DNA of 64,000 bases, taken from contig OZ247427.1 of the NCBI GenBank assembly GCA_965232815.1, positions 558,001 through 622,000 of the forward strand. Direction: 5' to 3'. This document shows positions 23,701-32,839 of the stretch, one piece after another. The notes below the pieces were generated by a model, which saw only the letters and a list, made by a program, of their open reading frames with translations, ran no database searches and was not told the DNA's origin. Made by a program: the position numbers and the translations under genes. Every line of letters starts with the position of its first letter. The stretch's first letter is position 1. Source of the stretch: Bin87 sp026710825. Lineage in GTDB: Bacteria > Chloroflexota > Dehalococcoidia > Lucifugimonadales > UBA3495.

Positions 23701-24827
23701 GCAGGGTGGTGCATCTGGTCCTGGAGGACGATACGGTTTTCACCGGCGAGTCGTTTGGCGCGCAACGCGAGGGTTGGGGCGAGGTGGTGTTCAATACCAC
23801 CATGACCGGCTACCAGGAGGTCCTCACCGACCCGTCCTATGCCGGCCAGATGGTCGCGCTGACCTACCCATTGGTGGGCAATTACGGCATCAACCGCACC
23901 GATTTCGAGTCCCGCCGGATCCAGGCGTCGGCGCTCATCGTACGGCAGCACTGCGACCTGCCCAGCCATAGCACCAGCGACATGACCCTGCATGCTTTCC
24001 TGGAAGAGTACAACGTCCCCGGCATCAGCGGCATCGACACCCGCGCGTTGACCCGCCGTCTGCGCACCAGCGGCGTGATGATGGGCCTGCTGACGTTCGA
24101 CGATCCCGACACCGCGCGGCAAAAACTCGCCGACCTGCCCCGCTACGACAACCTGGACCTGGTGAGCACCGTCACCACGCAGGACGGCTACTCGTGGGAC
24201 GGCTCAGAAACCGCTGGCTACCCCACAACGCCGCCGCCAGCGGGCGCGCGTCGCATCCTGGTCACGGACGTTGGCCTCAAATACAACATCCTGCGCCTGC
24301 TGAAGAGCCGGGGCTGCGAGGTGGTCGCGGTTCCGGCCACGACGCCAGCCGACGTGATGCTTGGCATGCAGCCCTCTGGTCTGCTGCTGTCCCCCGGCCC
24401 CGGCGATCCCGAGTTGCTGGGCAACATCGTGGACAACGTGCGACAACTGATCGGCCGCGTGCCAATCATGGGCATCTGCCTGGGTCACCAGTTGGCCGCC
24501 AGGGCGTTGGGCGCGCGCACCTACAAGCTGAAGTTCGGGCATCGAGGCGGGAACCACCCGGTGAAAGACCTGGAATCCGGTCGGGTGCACATCACCGCGC
24601 AGAACCACGGCTATGCTGTGGATGCCGATAATCTGCCGGCCGGTTTAGAGGTCTCCCAGATCAATCTCAACGATAATACCGTTGAGGGTCTGCGCCATCG
24701 GGAACTGCCGCTGTTCACCATTCAATACCATTCGGAAGCGTCGCCCGGTCCCAAGGATAACGAGTACCTGTTTGACCGTTTCCTGGCCATGGTCGACGAC
24801 GCCAAATCGGCAGGCCGGTCAGCGTAG
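23697..24827 (+). CDS. carA: Carbamoyl-phosphate synthase small subunit
   Basis: A 376-residue protein with the N-terminal CPSase small-chain domain (VLEDDTVFTGESFGA, FNTTMTGYQEVLTDPSYAGQMV, GISGIDTRALTRRLR) and a C-terminal class I amidotransferase domain. The nucleophilic Cys is in MGICLGHQLAARALG; the His and Glu of the triad are in IQYHSEASPGPKD, where the usual Pro between them is Ser. It feeds ammonia from glutamine to CarB. It overlaps pyrC by four bases. The gene after it is an unknown protein rather than carB, which is unusual. Confidence 0.95.
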   Translation: MSRVVHLVLEDDTVFTGESFGAQREGWGEVVFNTTMTGYQEVLTDPSYAGQMVALTYPLVGNYGINRTDFESRRIQASALIVRQHCDLPSHSTSDMTLHAFLEEYNVPGISGIDTRALTRRLRTSGVMMGLLTFDDPDTARQKLADLPRYDNLDLVSTVTTQDGYSWDGSETAGYPTTPPPAGARRILVTDVGLKYNILRLLKSRGCEVVAVPATTPADVMLGMQPSGLLLSPGPGDPELLGNIVDNVRQLIGRVPIMGICLGHQLAARALGARTYKLKFGHRGGNHPVKDLESGRVHITAQNHGYAVDADNLPAGLEVSQINLNDNTVEGLRHRELPLFTIQYHSEASPGPKDNEYLFDRFLAMVDDAKSAGRSA

Positions 24828-24864
24828 CCGTGGCCCTCAAACACATGGAAGGGGCAAGCAGAGC

Positions 24865-25290
24865 ATGACCGGATTCACCAGTTTTCTACTCGAGCAGGGC
24901 ATCGAGACTAAATTACCCATCGGCCTGAATGACGCGTTGGGTTTGCTGGAGGAGGTGGTTCCCTCCTTTACTCACCACGGGCGAGGCTACCTGTTGGCGG
25001 CCGTCAGCCGCGGCCAGTTGGGTTCCCGGTGGGAACTGGCCGTCAAGGTGACCGACCCTGCCACCAACGATCCCATCGACGATCAGCCGGTCGGTTTCGT
25101 TCACGTCGCCCGGGTGTCCCCGGACACCACCGACCTGGTCATTCCGCCGCGCACTCCAGAAGGCGGCATCGACTTCGGCCATTTCGACAGCGAGGGCGAG
25201 TTCTTCGGAGCTTTCATCTTCCAGATGATCAACGCGCTCGTCGACCGACACCTGATGGAATTGCCCGGGGCCCTGCCCCGTTTTTCGTAA
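24865..25290 (+). CDS. Unknown 141-residue protein between carA and carB
   Basis: I do not recognise this protein. The ATG at 24865 follows GGAAGGGG at a reasonable distance; an open frame extends upstream into carA but is not coding. The sequence is soluble and acidic, with helix FLLEQGIETKLPIGLNDALGLLEEVV, a beta-rich centre (GYLLAAVSRG, WELAVKVTDPATNDPIDDQPVGFVHVARV), a D-F-G-H-F-D motif and a helical end (FFGAFIFQMINALVDRHLMEL). No signal peptide, membrane segment or cofactor motif is visible. Its place inside the pyr operon, 37 bases after carA and 30 before carB, means it is made with the pyrimidine enzymes. A regulatory or scaffolding role is speculation. Confidence 0.8.
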   Translation: MTGFTSFLLEQGIETKLPIGLNDALGLLEEVVPSFTHHGRGYLLAAVSRGQLGSRWELAVKVTDPATNDPIDDQPVGFVHVARVSPDTTDLVIPPRTPEGGIDFGHFDSEGEFFGAFIFQMINALVDRHLMELPGALPRFS

Positions 25291-25320
25291 CTCATCGCAC
25301 CCCGCAGCAAGGACACTCCA

Positions 25321-28300
25321 TTGAGCGATCTTTCCCAACAACCCCGAAAGGTTCTGGTTATCGGCTCCGGCCCCATCGTCATCGGCCAGGCCGCCGAGTT
25401 CGATTATGCCGGCACCCAGGCCTGCAAGGCCCTCCGCGAAGAGGGAGTGTCCGTCGTTCTGGTCAACTCCAACCCGGCCACCATCATGACCGACCGCGAC
25501 ATCGCGGACCGCGTCTACATTGAGCCGCTGACCGTCCCCGTTCTGGAGCGCATCATCGCCTCGGAACGCCCGGACGGAATTCTCCCCACGCTGGGCGGAC
25601 AGACCGGCCTCAACCTGGCCGTCGATCTCGCTGACGCCGGCGTGCTGGATCGTTACGAGATCCGGCTGCTGGGTACGCCGTTGGAGACCATCCGCAAGTC
25701 GGAGGATCGCGACTATTTCCGGCAGTTCCTCACCGATATCGGGGAGCCGATGCCCCCCAACCGCACGGTGTCCAACATGGACGAAGCCCAGGCGTATCGC
25801 GCCGAGACGGGGCTTCCCCTCGTGATCCGTCCCGCCTACACGCTGGGCGGAACCGGCGGCGGCATCGCCAACACGGACGCGGAGTTCTCAGCCATTGTAG
25901 AGAGCGGACTGTCGGCCAGCCCGATCAGCCAGGTGCTGCTGGAGCGGTCTCTCGTGGGTTGGAAGGAGGTGGAGTACGAGGTCATCCGCGACGGCGCCGA
26001 CAACTGCATCACCGTGTGCAACATGGAAAACCTGGATCCCATGGGCGCGCACACCGGCGACAGCATCGTGGTGGCCCCCAGCCAGACCCTGACGGACAAG
26101 GAGTACCAGATGCTCCGTACCGCCAGCCTCAAGATCATCAGGGGTCTGGGCATCGAGGGCGGCTGCAACATCCAACTCGCGCTGCGTCCCCATCCCGACG
26201 CCATGAAAAACAGGCCCGGAGACTGGGAAGCTGATTCGGACTACTACGTCATCGAGGTCAACCCTCGCGTCAGCCGTTCGTCCGCATTGGCCAGCAAAGC
26301 CACCGGGTATCCCATCGCGCGCGTGTCTGCAAAAATCGCCGTGGGGCGCCGTCTGGACGAAATCGCCAACGCCGTGACCGGCAATACCGGAGCGGCATTC
26401 GAGCCGGCGCTGGACTACTGCGTCGTAAAGATACCCCGCTGGCCTTTCGACAAGTTCCCCAACGGCGATCGCCACGTTACCACCCAGATGAAGGCCACCG
26501 GCGAGGTCATGGCCATCGATCGCAGTTTCGAGTCCGCCCTGCAGAAAGCCGCCCGCGCGCTGGAGCAGTCCAACTCATCCCTGCTCTGGGAAGACAAGGA
26601 ATGGAGAGACCTGAACGTGCGGGGAGGCCGCCAACAGTTGCTGGACTCGCTCCCGCTGTACCCCAACGACCTGCGTTTGTGGGCCCTTGCCACGTCGTTG
26701 CGACGCGGCATCACCCGCGACGAATTGGTGGCGCACACCAGCATCGACCCGTGGTTCATCGCCGCACTGGAACGCATCGTTGACCAGGAACGCCGCCTGC
26801 TCGGCAACCCATTGACCCCGGCAACGTTGCTGGCCTCCAAGCGGCTGGGATTCCCGGACCAGGAAATCGCCACCCTGTCCGGTCTGCTCCCGGAGCAGGT
26901 GCGGCAGATGCGCCAACATCACGGCATCAGGCCGGTGTTCAAGATGGTGGACACCTGCGCCGCCGAATTCGAGGCCGCCACACCCTATTACTACAGCGCC
27001 TACGACACCGAAAACGAAGCCCCGCCCCTGGAAGGTCCCAAGGCCGTCGTTATCGGCAGCGGCCCCATACGCATCGGCCAGGGCATCGAGTTCGACTATT
27101 GCAGCGTGCATGCGGCGTGGGCATTGTCCCAGGCCGGCGTTGCCAGCATCATGGTCAACTCCAACCCCGAGACCGTGTCCACCGATTTCGACACCAGCGA
27201 CCGCCTCTATTTCGAGCCATTGGACGAGGAGGCAGTCCGGGACATCATTGACAACGAGACCATCGACGACAACCCGCCTCCCAGTCTCGTCCAGTTCGGC
27301 GGGCAGACCGCCATCAACCTGTCGCAATCTCTGGCCGCCGCCGGTCTGCCCATCCTCGGTTCCAGCGCCGAAGCCATCGACATCGCCAGCGACCGCCAGA
27401 AATTCGAGCGGTTCCTGGTGGACCTGGGAATCCCCCAACCCCCAGGCGCTACGGTCATTTCAGTCGACCAGGCCCTGCGCGTGGCCCAGCGCATCGGGTA
27501 TCCGGTGGTGGTGCGGCCCAGCTACGTGCTGGGCGGCCGCGCCATGGAAATCGTCAGGAACGCCACCGAGTTGATCCGCTACCTGACCATCGCCACCGAG
27601 GTGACGCCCGAGCGCGAGGTCCTCGTTGACCATTACATGGAAGGCCGTGAGTGCGAAGTTGACGCCATCTGCGACGGCGAGCGCGTTCTGATCCCAGGCA
27701 TCATGGAACACGTTGAGCGCGCCGGCGTCCACAGCGGCGATTCCATGGCCATCTACCCCGGCCTGAACCTCACCGAAGCCGAGGTGGACACCCTGGTGGA
27801 CTACACCACTCGCATCGGCCTGGCCCTGGGCGTCCGAGGCCTGATGAACATCCAGTTCGTCCTCCAGGGTGGCAGCGCCTACCGCAGCCCCAGCCTCGAA
27901 ACCGCCCATGACGCCGAGCCGACCACCGTGTACGTCCTCGAGGTCAACCCTCGGGGCAGCCGCACCATCCCGTTCATCTCCAAGGTCACCGGCGTGCCGG
28001 TCGCCAACTTGGCCACCCGCGTCATGCTGGACGACAAGCTGAAGGATCTTGGTTACGAAGGGGGGCTCTGGCCGCGCCAGAAGCTCGTGGGCATCAAGGC
28101 CCCCGTTTTCTCCATGTCCAAGCTGGTCGGGGTCGACTGGTACATGGGGCCCGAGATGAAATCCACCGGCGAGGTAATGGGCATCGACTGGGATTTCGCA
28201 GGCGCTCTCACCAAGGCGTTGCAGGCCGCCAGCATCAACCTGTCTCCCGGCATGGGCGTGTTGCTCAGCATCTCCGACCACGCCAAGGCGGACTCGCTGC

Positions 28301-28656
28301 CGCTGATCCGCGGCCTCGCCGACGCCGGCTGTCAGTTGTATGCCACCGAGGGCACCGCGGCCATGATTACGGCGATGAACCTGCCCGTGACCACCATCAC
28401 GAAGCGCATCGGCGAGGGATCACCCGACGTCCTGGACGTCATCAACGACGGCACGGTCGGCGCGGTGGTCAACACACTGTCCGGCGATACGTCGGTGATG
28501 CGGGACGGCTTTTTCATCCGGCGCGCCGCGGTCGAACGGCGCATACCGTGCTTCACCTCGTTGGATACCGCCCGCGCCGCCATGGAGAGCATGCTCAGCG
28601 GCCTGGACAACTACAACATCCTCACCACCGACGAATACCTGGCAGCGTCACGTTAG
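25321..28656 (+). CDS. carB: Carbamoyl-phosphate synthase large subunit
   Basis: A 1111-residue protein starting with TTG (SDLSQQPRKVLVIGSGPIVIGQAAEFDYAG). Two ATP-grasp halves are clear: the first from VLVIGSGPIVIGQ, with IRPAYTLGGTGGG and VIEVNPRVSRSSALASKATGYPIA; the second from AVVIGSGPIRIGQGIEFDYC, with VRPSYVLGGRAMEIV and VLEVNPRGSRTIPFISKVTG. The C-terminal MGS-like allosteric domain is LSISDHAKADSLPLIRGLADAGC onward. It makes carbamoyl phosphate for pyrimidines and arginine. It ends the pyr operon; a palindrome and a convergent gene follow. Confidence 0.97.
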   Translation: MSDLSQQPRKVLVIGSGPIVIGQAAEFDYAGTQACKALREEGVSVVLVNSNPATIMTDRDIADRVYIEPLTVPVLERIIASERPDGILPTLGGQTGLNLAVDLADAGVLDRYEIRLLGTPLETIRKSEDRDYFRQFLTDIGEPMPPNRTVSNMDEAQAYRAETGLPLVIRPAYTLGGTGGGIANTDAEFSAIVESGLSASPISQVLLERSLVGWKEVEYEVIRDGADNCITVCNMENLDPMGAHTGDSIVVAPSQTLTDKEYQMLRTASLKIIRGLGIEGGCNIQLALRPHPDAMKNRPGDWEADSDYYVIEVNPRVSRSSALASKATGYPIARVSAKIAVGRRLDEIANAVTGNTGAAFEPALDYCVVKIPRWPFDKFPNGDRHVTTQMKATGEVMAIDRSFESALQKAARALEQSNSSLLWEDKEWRDLNVRGGRQQLLDSLPLYPNDLRLWALATSLRRGITRDELVAHTSIDPWFIAALERIVDQERRLLGNPLTPATLLASKRLGFPDQEIATLSGLLPEQVRQMRQHHGIRPVFKMVDTCAAEFEAATPYYYSAYDTENEAPPLEGPKAVVIGSGPIRIGQGIEFDYCSVHAAWALSQAGVASIMVNSNPETVSTDFDTSDRLYFEPLDEEAVRDIIDNETIDDNPPPSLVQFGGQTAINLSQSLAAAGLPILGSSAEAIDIASDRQKFERFLVDLGIPQPPGATVISVDQALRVAQRIGYPVVVRPSYVLGGRAMEIVRNATELIRYLTIATEVTPEREVLVDHYMEGRECEVDAICDGERVLIPGIMEHVERAGVHSGDSMAIYPGLNLTEAEVDTLVDYTTRIGLALGVRGLMNIQFVLQGGSAYRSPSLETAHDAEPTTVYVLEVNPRGSRTIPFISKVTGVPVANLATRVMLDDKLKDLGYEGGLWPRQKLVGIKAPVFSMSKLVGVDWYMGPEMKSTGEVMGIDWDFAGALTKALQAASINLSPGMGVLLSISDHAKADSLPLIRGLADAGCQLYATEGTAAMITAMNLPVTTITKRIGEGSPDVLDVINDGTVGAVVNTLSGDTSVMRDGFFIRRAAVERRIPCFTSLDTARAAMESMLSGLDNYNILTTDEYLAASR

Positions 28657-28687
28657 AGACCCCTGCGCACGCCAGAGGGCGTTATGC

Positions 28688-28715
28688 GTAGGGGCGAATA
28701 ATCATTCGCCCTTAC
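28688..28715. terminator. Palindrome at a convergent junction (carB / cyclodeaminase-like)
   Basis: GTAGGGGCGAA and TTCGCCCTTAC form an 11-base stem with one wobble and a 6-base loop. It overlaps the stop codon of the minus-strand gene. The core is nearly identical to the hairpin at 52867-52888. Confidence 0.6.
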
Positions 28716-29665
28716 CAGTCCATCACCATGCCGATGCCCAGTTCCTCGGCTCGCTCCCACACCACCTTGGCGGCCGCCACGTCGGCCAGTCCGGTGCCCA
28801 TCAGCTTGCAGTAGACGATCTCGTCGCTGGACGCCCGGCCGGGAATGGTCCCCGCCACCACGTGCCGCAACTCGTGGAATTGGCTCCACTGCACCAGGCC
28901 CAGATCCACCGCGGCGGAGATGTCGCCGCACTCCAGCGGCGCCTGCTCCATCGAGTCCACAAACCGGCGGTTCGCCCGTACCAACGTGCTGTCATCCACC
29001 TCACGGAACCTGGACAGCGTCGGACCTGCGCCGATAACCGTCGCCCCGTCCGACAGCCACTCGCCCTGCACCACCGGCGTCTGCGTGGACGCTATGGCGA
29101 TCACAACGTCGCAACCGGCCACCGCGTCCTCGTTGCTCGGAGCGGCGGCCACCGGGATCCCAAGGTCTTCGGTCATCCGCGACGCGAAAGCCTCGCGGTT
29201 GTCGGCGTTGCGACTGAACGCCTTGACCTCACTCACTTGTCGAACCAAGCTCAGCGCCCTCAGTTGGTCGCCGGCCTGGTTTCCCGTACCGATTATCCCG
29301 ACCGTGGCCGCGCTGTCGTTCGCCAGGTGTTTAACGGCCACGGCCGTCGTGGCCCCGGTCCGCAGCTGGCCCAACCGGTTCGCCTGGGTGTACAGCAGCA
29401 ATTCACCGCTGTCGCCATCGTACAGGCTCACCTGGAATGAGTAGCCATTGCGGGTGTTGGTGAAAGTCTTTACCCCGAAGACGCCGTCGTGCATGATGGC
29501 GCCGCCCATGACTGCCAGGTACCCGCCGGGCGTGGCGATCCGGCGGCGCGTCAAATTGGCCGCCTCGCCGCTGCCATGGTTGTCCATCATCGACTCGATG
29601 GCAGGCAGTACGTCTTCCAGGCTAACGCACTCGTTGACCTGTGCATTGGTGAGGAACCGGGCCAT
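28712..29665 (-). CDS. Ornithine cyclodeaminase/mu-crystallin family protein
   Basis: A 317-residue NAD(P)-binding protein. It has the family RRRIATPGGYLAVMGG substrate region, the L-G-Q-L-R-T-G-A motif, the Rossmann motif VGIIGTGNQAGDQLRAL, and IASTQTPVVQGEWLSDGATVIGAG. Relatives are ornithine cyclodeaminase, alanine dehydrogenase (archaeal), ketimine reductase and siderophore-linked enzymes; the substrate here is open. It starts 21 bases after the ferredoxin gene on the same strand, so the two are likely co-transcribed. The ferredoxin link would fit a redox reaction but is not proof. Confidence 0.88.
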   Translation of the reverse strand: MARFLTNAQVNECVSLEDVLPAIESMMDNHGSGEAANLTRRRIATPGGYLAVMGGAIMHDGVFGVKTFTNTRNGYSFQVSLYDGDSGELLLYTQANRLGQLRTGATTAVAVKHLANDSAATVGIIGTGNQAGDQLRALSLVRQVSEVKAFSRNADNREAFASRMTEDLGIPVAAAPSNEDAVAGCDVVIAIASTQTPVVQGEWLSDGATVIGAGPTLSRFREVDDSTLVRANRRFVDSMEQAPLECGDISAAVDLGLVQWSQFHELRHVVAGTIPGRASSDEIVYCKLMGTGLADVAAAKVVWERAEELGIGMVMDW

Positions 29666-29686
29666 ATCTGGATTCCTACGGGCTGA

Positions 29687-29929
29687 CTAACGAGAAAAAT
29701 AGAGACGGTTGGTGCGCACGTACTCGCGCTGGTCGGGCGGCACCGTGAACTCGTCGAAAATCGCGGAAACGGGGCAAACCGCCACGCAGTACGCGCAGTC
29801 AATGCAGTCGTCCGGGTTGATGTAATACATCGGCGCGTCGTCGTCGGAATGGATGCAGTCCACGGGGCAAACTTCAACGCAGGAAGCGTCTTTGACACCC
29901 TCGCAAGGCTGTGTGATCACGAAAGCCAT
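29687..29929 (-). CDS. fdxA: Seven-iron-type (3Fe-4S/4Fe-4S) ferredoxin
   Basis: An 80-residue protein with the first cluster motif C9-x7-C17-x3-C21-P and C25, then CIDCAYCVAVCPVSAIFDE as the second CxxCxxCxxxCP motif. The CVEVCPVDCIH pattern and the length match FdxA ferredoxins of the 7Fe class, and the C-terminal extension (VPPDQREYVRTNRLYFS) is typical. It carries single electrons in the cytosol. It is divergent from a LysR-type regulator gene and upstream of a cyclodeaminase-like gene. Confidence 0.93.
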   Translation of the reverse strand: MAFVITQPCEGVKDASCVEVCPVDCIHSDDDAPMYYINPDDCIDCAYCVAVCPVSAIFDEFTVPPDQREYVRTNRLYFSR

Positions 29930-30151
29930 CAGATTACCTCGACACGGGCAAATAATCGCGGCAATATCTGGCGCCGGCTCCCCGGCGACGCGACCCGTGG
30001 CTGGCCCGTTAATGTGGCGTATTCTGCGGTTTGTCGCGATATTTTGTCAAGGTATACCGCTACCATATCGCTATTCCCGGCGGCAATACGGTCACCCCGC
30101 TTTACGAGCCGGACAGTGGGTTTACCTACAAATCCGCAAATTGCAGCCCCG

Positions 30152-30180
30152 TTGCATTATCCGTAACTCTGATATATTAT
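30152..30180 (+). promoter_or_regulatory. Predicted promoter of the LysR gene
   Basis: TTGCAT, a 17-base spacer, and TATTAT, in the otherwise AT-rich 305-base region between divergent ferredoxin and LysR genes. Transcription would start near 30187, about 48 bases before the ATG. The rest of this region shows no gene; a LysR operator is expected here but I could not pick out a convincing one. Confidence 0.5.
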
Positions 30181-30234
30181 ATCGCTTCGATACAGGGATC
30201 GGATGACAACTGGGTTGAGCTTGAGGTGGACCCC

Positions 30235-31194
30235 ATGGAACTGCGAGAGATCATCAGCTTTTATCACGTAGCCCGATTGCGGAGCGTATCCAAAGCGGCT
30301 CGTAAGCTGGAACTTGGACAGCCCACCGTTACCACCCACCTGCGAAAACTGGAGGGTGAGTTCGGCATCACCCTGTTCGACCGCATAAAGCGCCCCATCC
30401 AACTCACCTCCGAAGGCTCCCTGTTCTACGAACTCGTCACACCCATCGTCGAGTCCATCGACACTTTGAAGACCCAGATGGACTACTCCGAAGGCCGCGG
30501 GTCTTTCGTGGTGGGCGCTTACCCTGACATTGTCTCGTACCATCTGCCTCGCCCGATCCGCCAGTTTCGGTCCAAGTACCCTGACGTACGCATGCGCCTG
30601 GTCGCCCGCTCCTACGCCAACCTGATCCAACTGGTCAAATCCGGCGAAGTTGACCTGGCATTGTGCTCCGCTCCCCCGACCGATGACCCATCTCTTGAAT
30701 TCTCGGATTTGTTCGATTACAACGTCGTTCTCATCACCGAGCCCAGACATGATTTGCTGCGCCACGACCCGGTCTCAATGGAGGACATGGCCAAGTTCCC
30801 GTTGATTCTGAACAGCCCCGAAAGCCTCAGCCGGCGACGCGTGGAACAAAAACTCCGGGAGCGCAGCGTCAACTACGATGTCGTCCTCGAGATGGACAAC
30901 ACCGAGATGATCAAGCGCTACGTCGCCATCGGCATGGGCATCGCCATCGTCAGCGATTTCACCTTGCATCCGGAGGATCACGACCGCCTGGCCGTGGTTC
31001 GCCTGGATCACATCTTCCCGGCGGCCAACATCGGAGTTTGCACCCTGCGTGGTAAATTCCACGGTCGCGGCGTTCGCAACTTCATCAACACGTTGGCCGA
31101 TAACCTCTCGGGATTCCACGCCGACCTTTGGGACTGGGACGTCGACCACGGCGGAGAGCCTCGATCCGCCGAAATCGCCAGCGCCACGCAATAG
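30235..31194 (+). CDS. LysR-type transcriptional regulator
   Basis: A 319-residue regulator. The ATG at 30235 follows GAGGTGG and gives the standard N-terminal winged helix: MELREIISFYHVARLRSVSKAARKLELGQPTVTTHLRKLEGEFGITLFDR. An effector-binding domain of two alpha/beta lobes follows (FVVGAYPDIVSYHLPRPIRQF, GEVDLALCSAP, RYVAIGMGIAIVSDF), of the CysB/CbbR-like kind. It ends with an acidic tail (ADLWDWDVDHGGEP). It is transcribed away from the ferredoxin/cyclodeaminase genes, its most likely targets. The coinducer is unknown. Confidence 0.92.
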   Translation: MELREIISFYHVARLRSVSKAARKLELGQPTVTTHLRKLEGEFGITLFDRIKRPIQLTSEGSLFYELVTPIVESIDTLKTQMDYSEGRGSFVVGAYPDIVSYHLPRPIRQFRSKYPDVRMRLVARSYANLIQLVKSGEVDLALCSAPPTDDPSLEFSDLFDYNVVLITEPRHDLLRHDPVSMEDMAKFPLILNSPESLSRRRVEQKLRERSVNYDVVLEMDNTEMIKRYVAIGMGIAIVSDFTLHPEDHDRLAVVRLDHIFPAANIGVCTLRGKFHGRGVRNFINTLADNLSGFHADLWDWDVDHGGEPRSAEIASATQ

Positions 31195-31221
31195 GCCGCA
31201 CCCAACCGGCGCTCTAATTTT

Positions 31222-31246
31222 AGGGGCAGGCTCGTAGCCTGCCCCT
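31222..31246. terminator. Perfect 10-bp palindrome at a convergent junction (LysR / aldolase)
   Basis: AGGGGCAGGC and GCCTGCCCCT pair perfectly around TCGTA; the + strand continues GTTTCGTT. It sits between the ends of two convergent genes. Confidence 0.65.
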
Positions 31247-31257
31247 GTTTCGTTGCG

Positions 31258-32004
31258 TTAGGATATCCGCCCCAGGAATTCCGAGGCTCCGCGCGCCACC
31301 CACGCGTTCCACGACGTCATCAGGAATCGCGCGCCCTTGTCCACGTACGATGCCACGTTGTCGTCGTTCACCAACGTGCCCGCCGTTCGACCCGCGTTGA
31401 CAATGCGCGCGATGGCGTCGTCGATGGCAGCCTGGACTTCCGGATGCCCGACGTTGCCGATGTGCCCCATCGTTTGGGAAAGGTCGGTCGGCGCCACGAA
31501 GAACACGTCGATGCCGTCCACCTTCAGGATATCGTCCAGGTTGTCCAGGGCCGTTACCTCTTCGATCAGCACGACCACCATGGTCTGGTCGTTGGCCTTG
31601 TGCACGTAGTCCGGCACGCCAAACGATTGCCGGCCGCCGAACATCCCGCGATAGCCCAGCGGGGCAAACTTGGCCGCGCCGGCCGCTGCCTCCGCCTCTT
31701 CGCGCGTGTTCACGTGCGGCAGCACCACGCCCATGGAGCCCCGGTCCAATGTCCGCGTGATCAGCCCCGCGTCGTTGGCGTTGCAGCGGGTGATTGACGC
31801 CATACCCCAGAGGTCGCAGGCTCGCGTCATGTCGCCCAGCGTCTCCCAGTCCACCGGGCCGTGCTCACACTCCATCCAGACCGAATCGAACCCTACCGAG
31901 CCCAAAAAGTCGATGATCTCGCTGCTCATCAGGCCGGATATGCAGGTCGTCGGTTCGCCTCGCTGCAACTTCTCTTTCGCCGGGTTGGGACGTATTGCTG
32001 GCAC
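31258..32004 (-). CDS. HpcH/HpaI family aldolase (class II, 2-keto-3-deoxy acid type)
   Basis: A 248-residue TIM-barrel protein. The signature parts are SEIIDFLGSVGFDSVWMECEHGPVDWETL (metal and base region), GSMGVVLPHVNTREEAEAAAGAAKFAPLGYRGMFGG and VLIEEVTALDNLDDILKVDGIDVFFVAPTDLSQTMG, which contains the metal-binding Glu and the family A-P-x-D-L-S. It cleaves a 4-hydroxy-2-oxo acid to pyruvate and an aldehyde. It lies 70 bases after cbiH on the same strand and may be read from the same transcript without being part of the cobalamin pathway. A paralogue is at 50350-51135. Confidence 0.9.
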   Translation of the reverse strand: MPAIRPNPAKEKLQRGEPTTCISGLMSSEIIDFLGSVGFDSVWMECEHGPVDWETLGDMTRACDLWGMASITRCNANDAGLITRTLDRGSMGVVLPHVNTREEAEAAAGAAKFAPLGYRGMFGGRQSFGVPDYVHKANDQTMVVVLIEEVTALDNLDDILKVDGIDVFFVAPTDLSQTMGHIGNVGHPEVQAAIDDAIARIVNAGRTAGTLVNDDNVASYVDKGARFLMTSWNAWVARGASEFLGRIS

Positions 32005-32074
32005 GTTGCTCCTCCTGTGGATCCCTGTTGTAGATCAATGTCGGGAAATAGTTGCGCGAGTATAACAGCCGAGG

Positions 32075-32839
32075 CTACGGCTGGCCCTTCACCTCGTATC
32101 CCCGCGGCGTGACCATGCGCCCGTTGTGCACGTAGGTGTTGGAGTTGCCGATCACCACCGTGGTGAACATATCGACCCCCAACTCTTCGCCGTCCAGCCC
32201 GCCCAGGTCCGCCAGCGAAACCGCCTGTTCCGGCCGGAAAGCGTGCCGCACGATCCCGACGGGAGTATCGGGACTGCGGTGCCCCAGGTAGATCTCCCGG
32301 GTCTCCTCCAGTTGGGTGACCCGGCGGCGACTCCGCGGGTTGTACAACACGGTTACAAAGTCCCCGGCCGCGGCGGCCTCCAGGCGTCGCCGTATCTGCT
32401 CCCAGGGCGTGAGCAGGTTGCTCAGACTGATGGCGCAGAAATCCTGCATCAGCGGAGATCCCAGCAGCGCGGCCGCCGATTGCAGGGCCGAGACGCCCGG
32501 CACCGTTTCCACCGCCGGACTCACGCCGTCCCACTGTCGGTCGGTCAGCACGCGAAACACTGGCCCGGCCATGCCGTAGATTCCCGCATCGCCCGAGGAC
32601 ACCACCGCCACCGTTTTCCCGGCGTACGCGATGTCCACCGCCAGCGCGGCTCGTTCCAGTTCCTGGCCCAGTTCCATGGAATGGCTGATCTTGCCCGCTG
32701 CCTCGCCGGCAACTTGGTCGATGTAGAACCGGTATCCCACCAACTCGTCGCTGTCCGCGATGGCATCCGCCGCCGCCGGCGTGAGATGACCCGAGTCGCC
32801 GGGTCCCAGCCCGACCAGGTAAAGTTTTCCGTTGCTCAT
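32075..32839 (-). CDS. cbiH: Cobalt-precorrin-3B C17-methyltransferase
   Basis: A 254-residue SAM-dependent corrinoid methyltransferase. It has KLYLVGLGPGDSGHLTPAAADAI, VAVVSSGDAGIYGMAGPV, VETVPGVSALQSAAALLG, FCAISLSNLLTPWEQIRRRL (the S-L-S-D/N-L-L-T-P-W of CobJ/CbiH) and VTVLYNPRSRRR. It carries out C17 methylation with ring contraction. I chose the ATG at 32839, preceded by GGGAAAG; it overlaps cbiG by four bases. It is the last cobalamin gene in the run. Confidence 0.93.
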   Translation of the reverse strand: MSNGKLYLVGLGPGDSGHLTPAAADAIADSDELVGYRFYIDQVAGEAAGKISHSMELGQELERAALAVDIAYAGKTVAVVSSGDAGIYGMAGPVFRVLTDRQWDGVSPAVETVPGVSALQSAAALLGSPLMQDFCAISLSNLLTPWEQIRRRLEAAAAGDFVTVLYNPRSRRRVTQLEETREIYLGHRSPDTPVGIVRHAFRPEQAVSLADLGGLDGEELGVDMFTTVVIGNSNTYVHNGRMVTPRGYEVKGQP

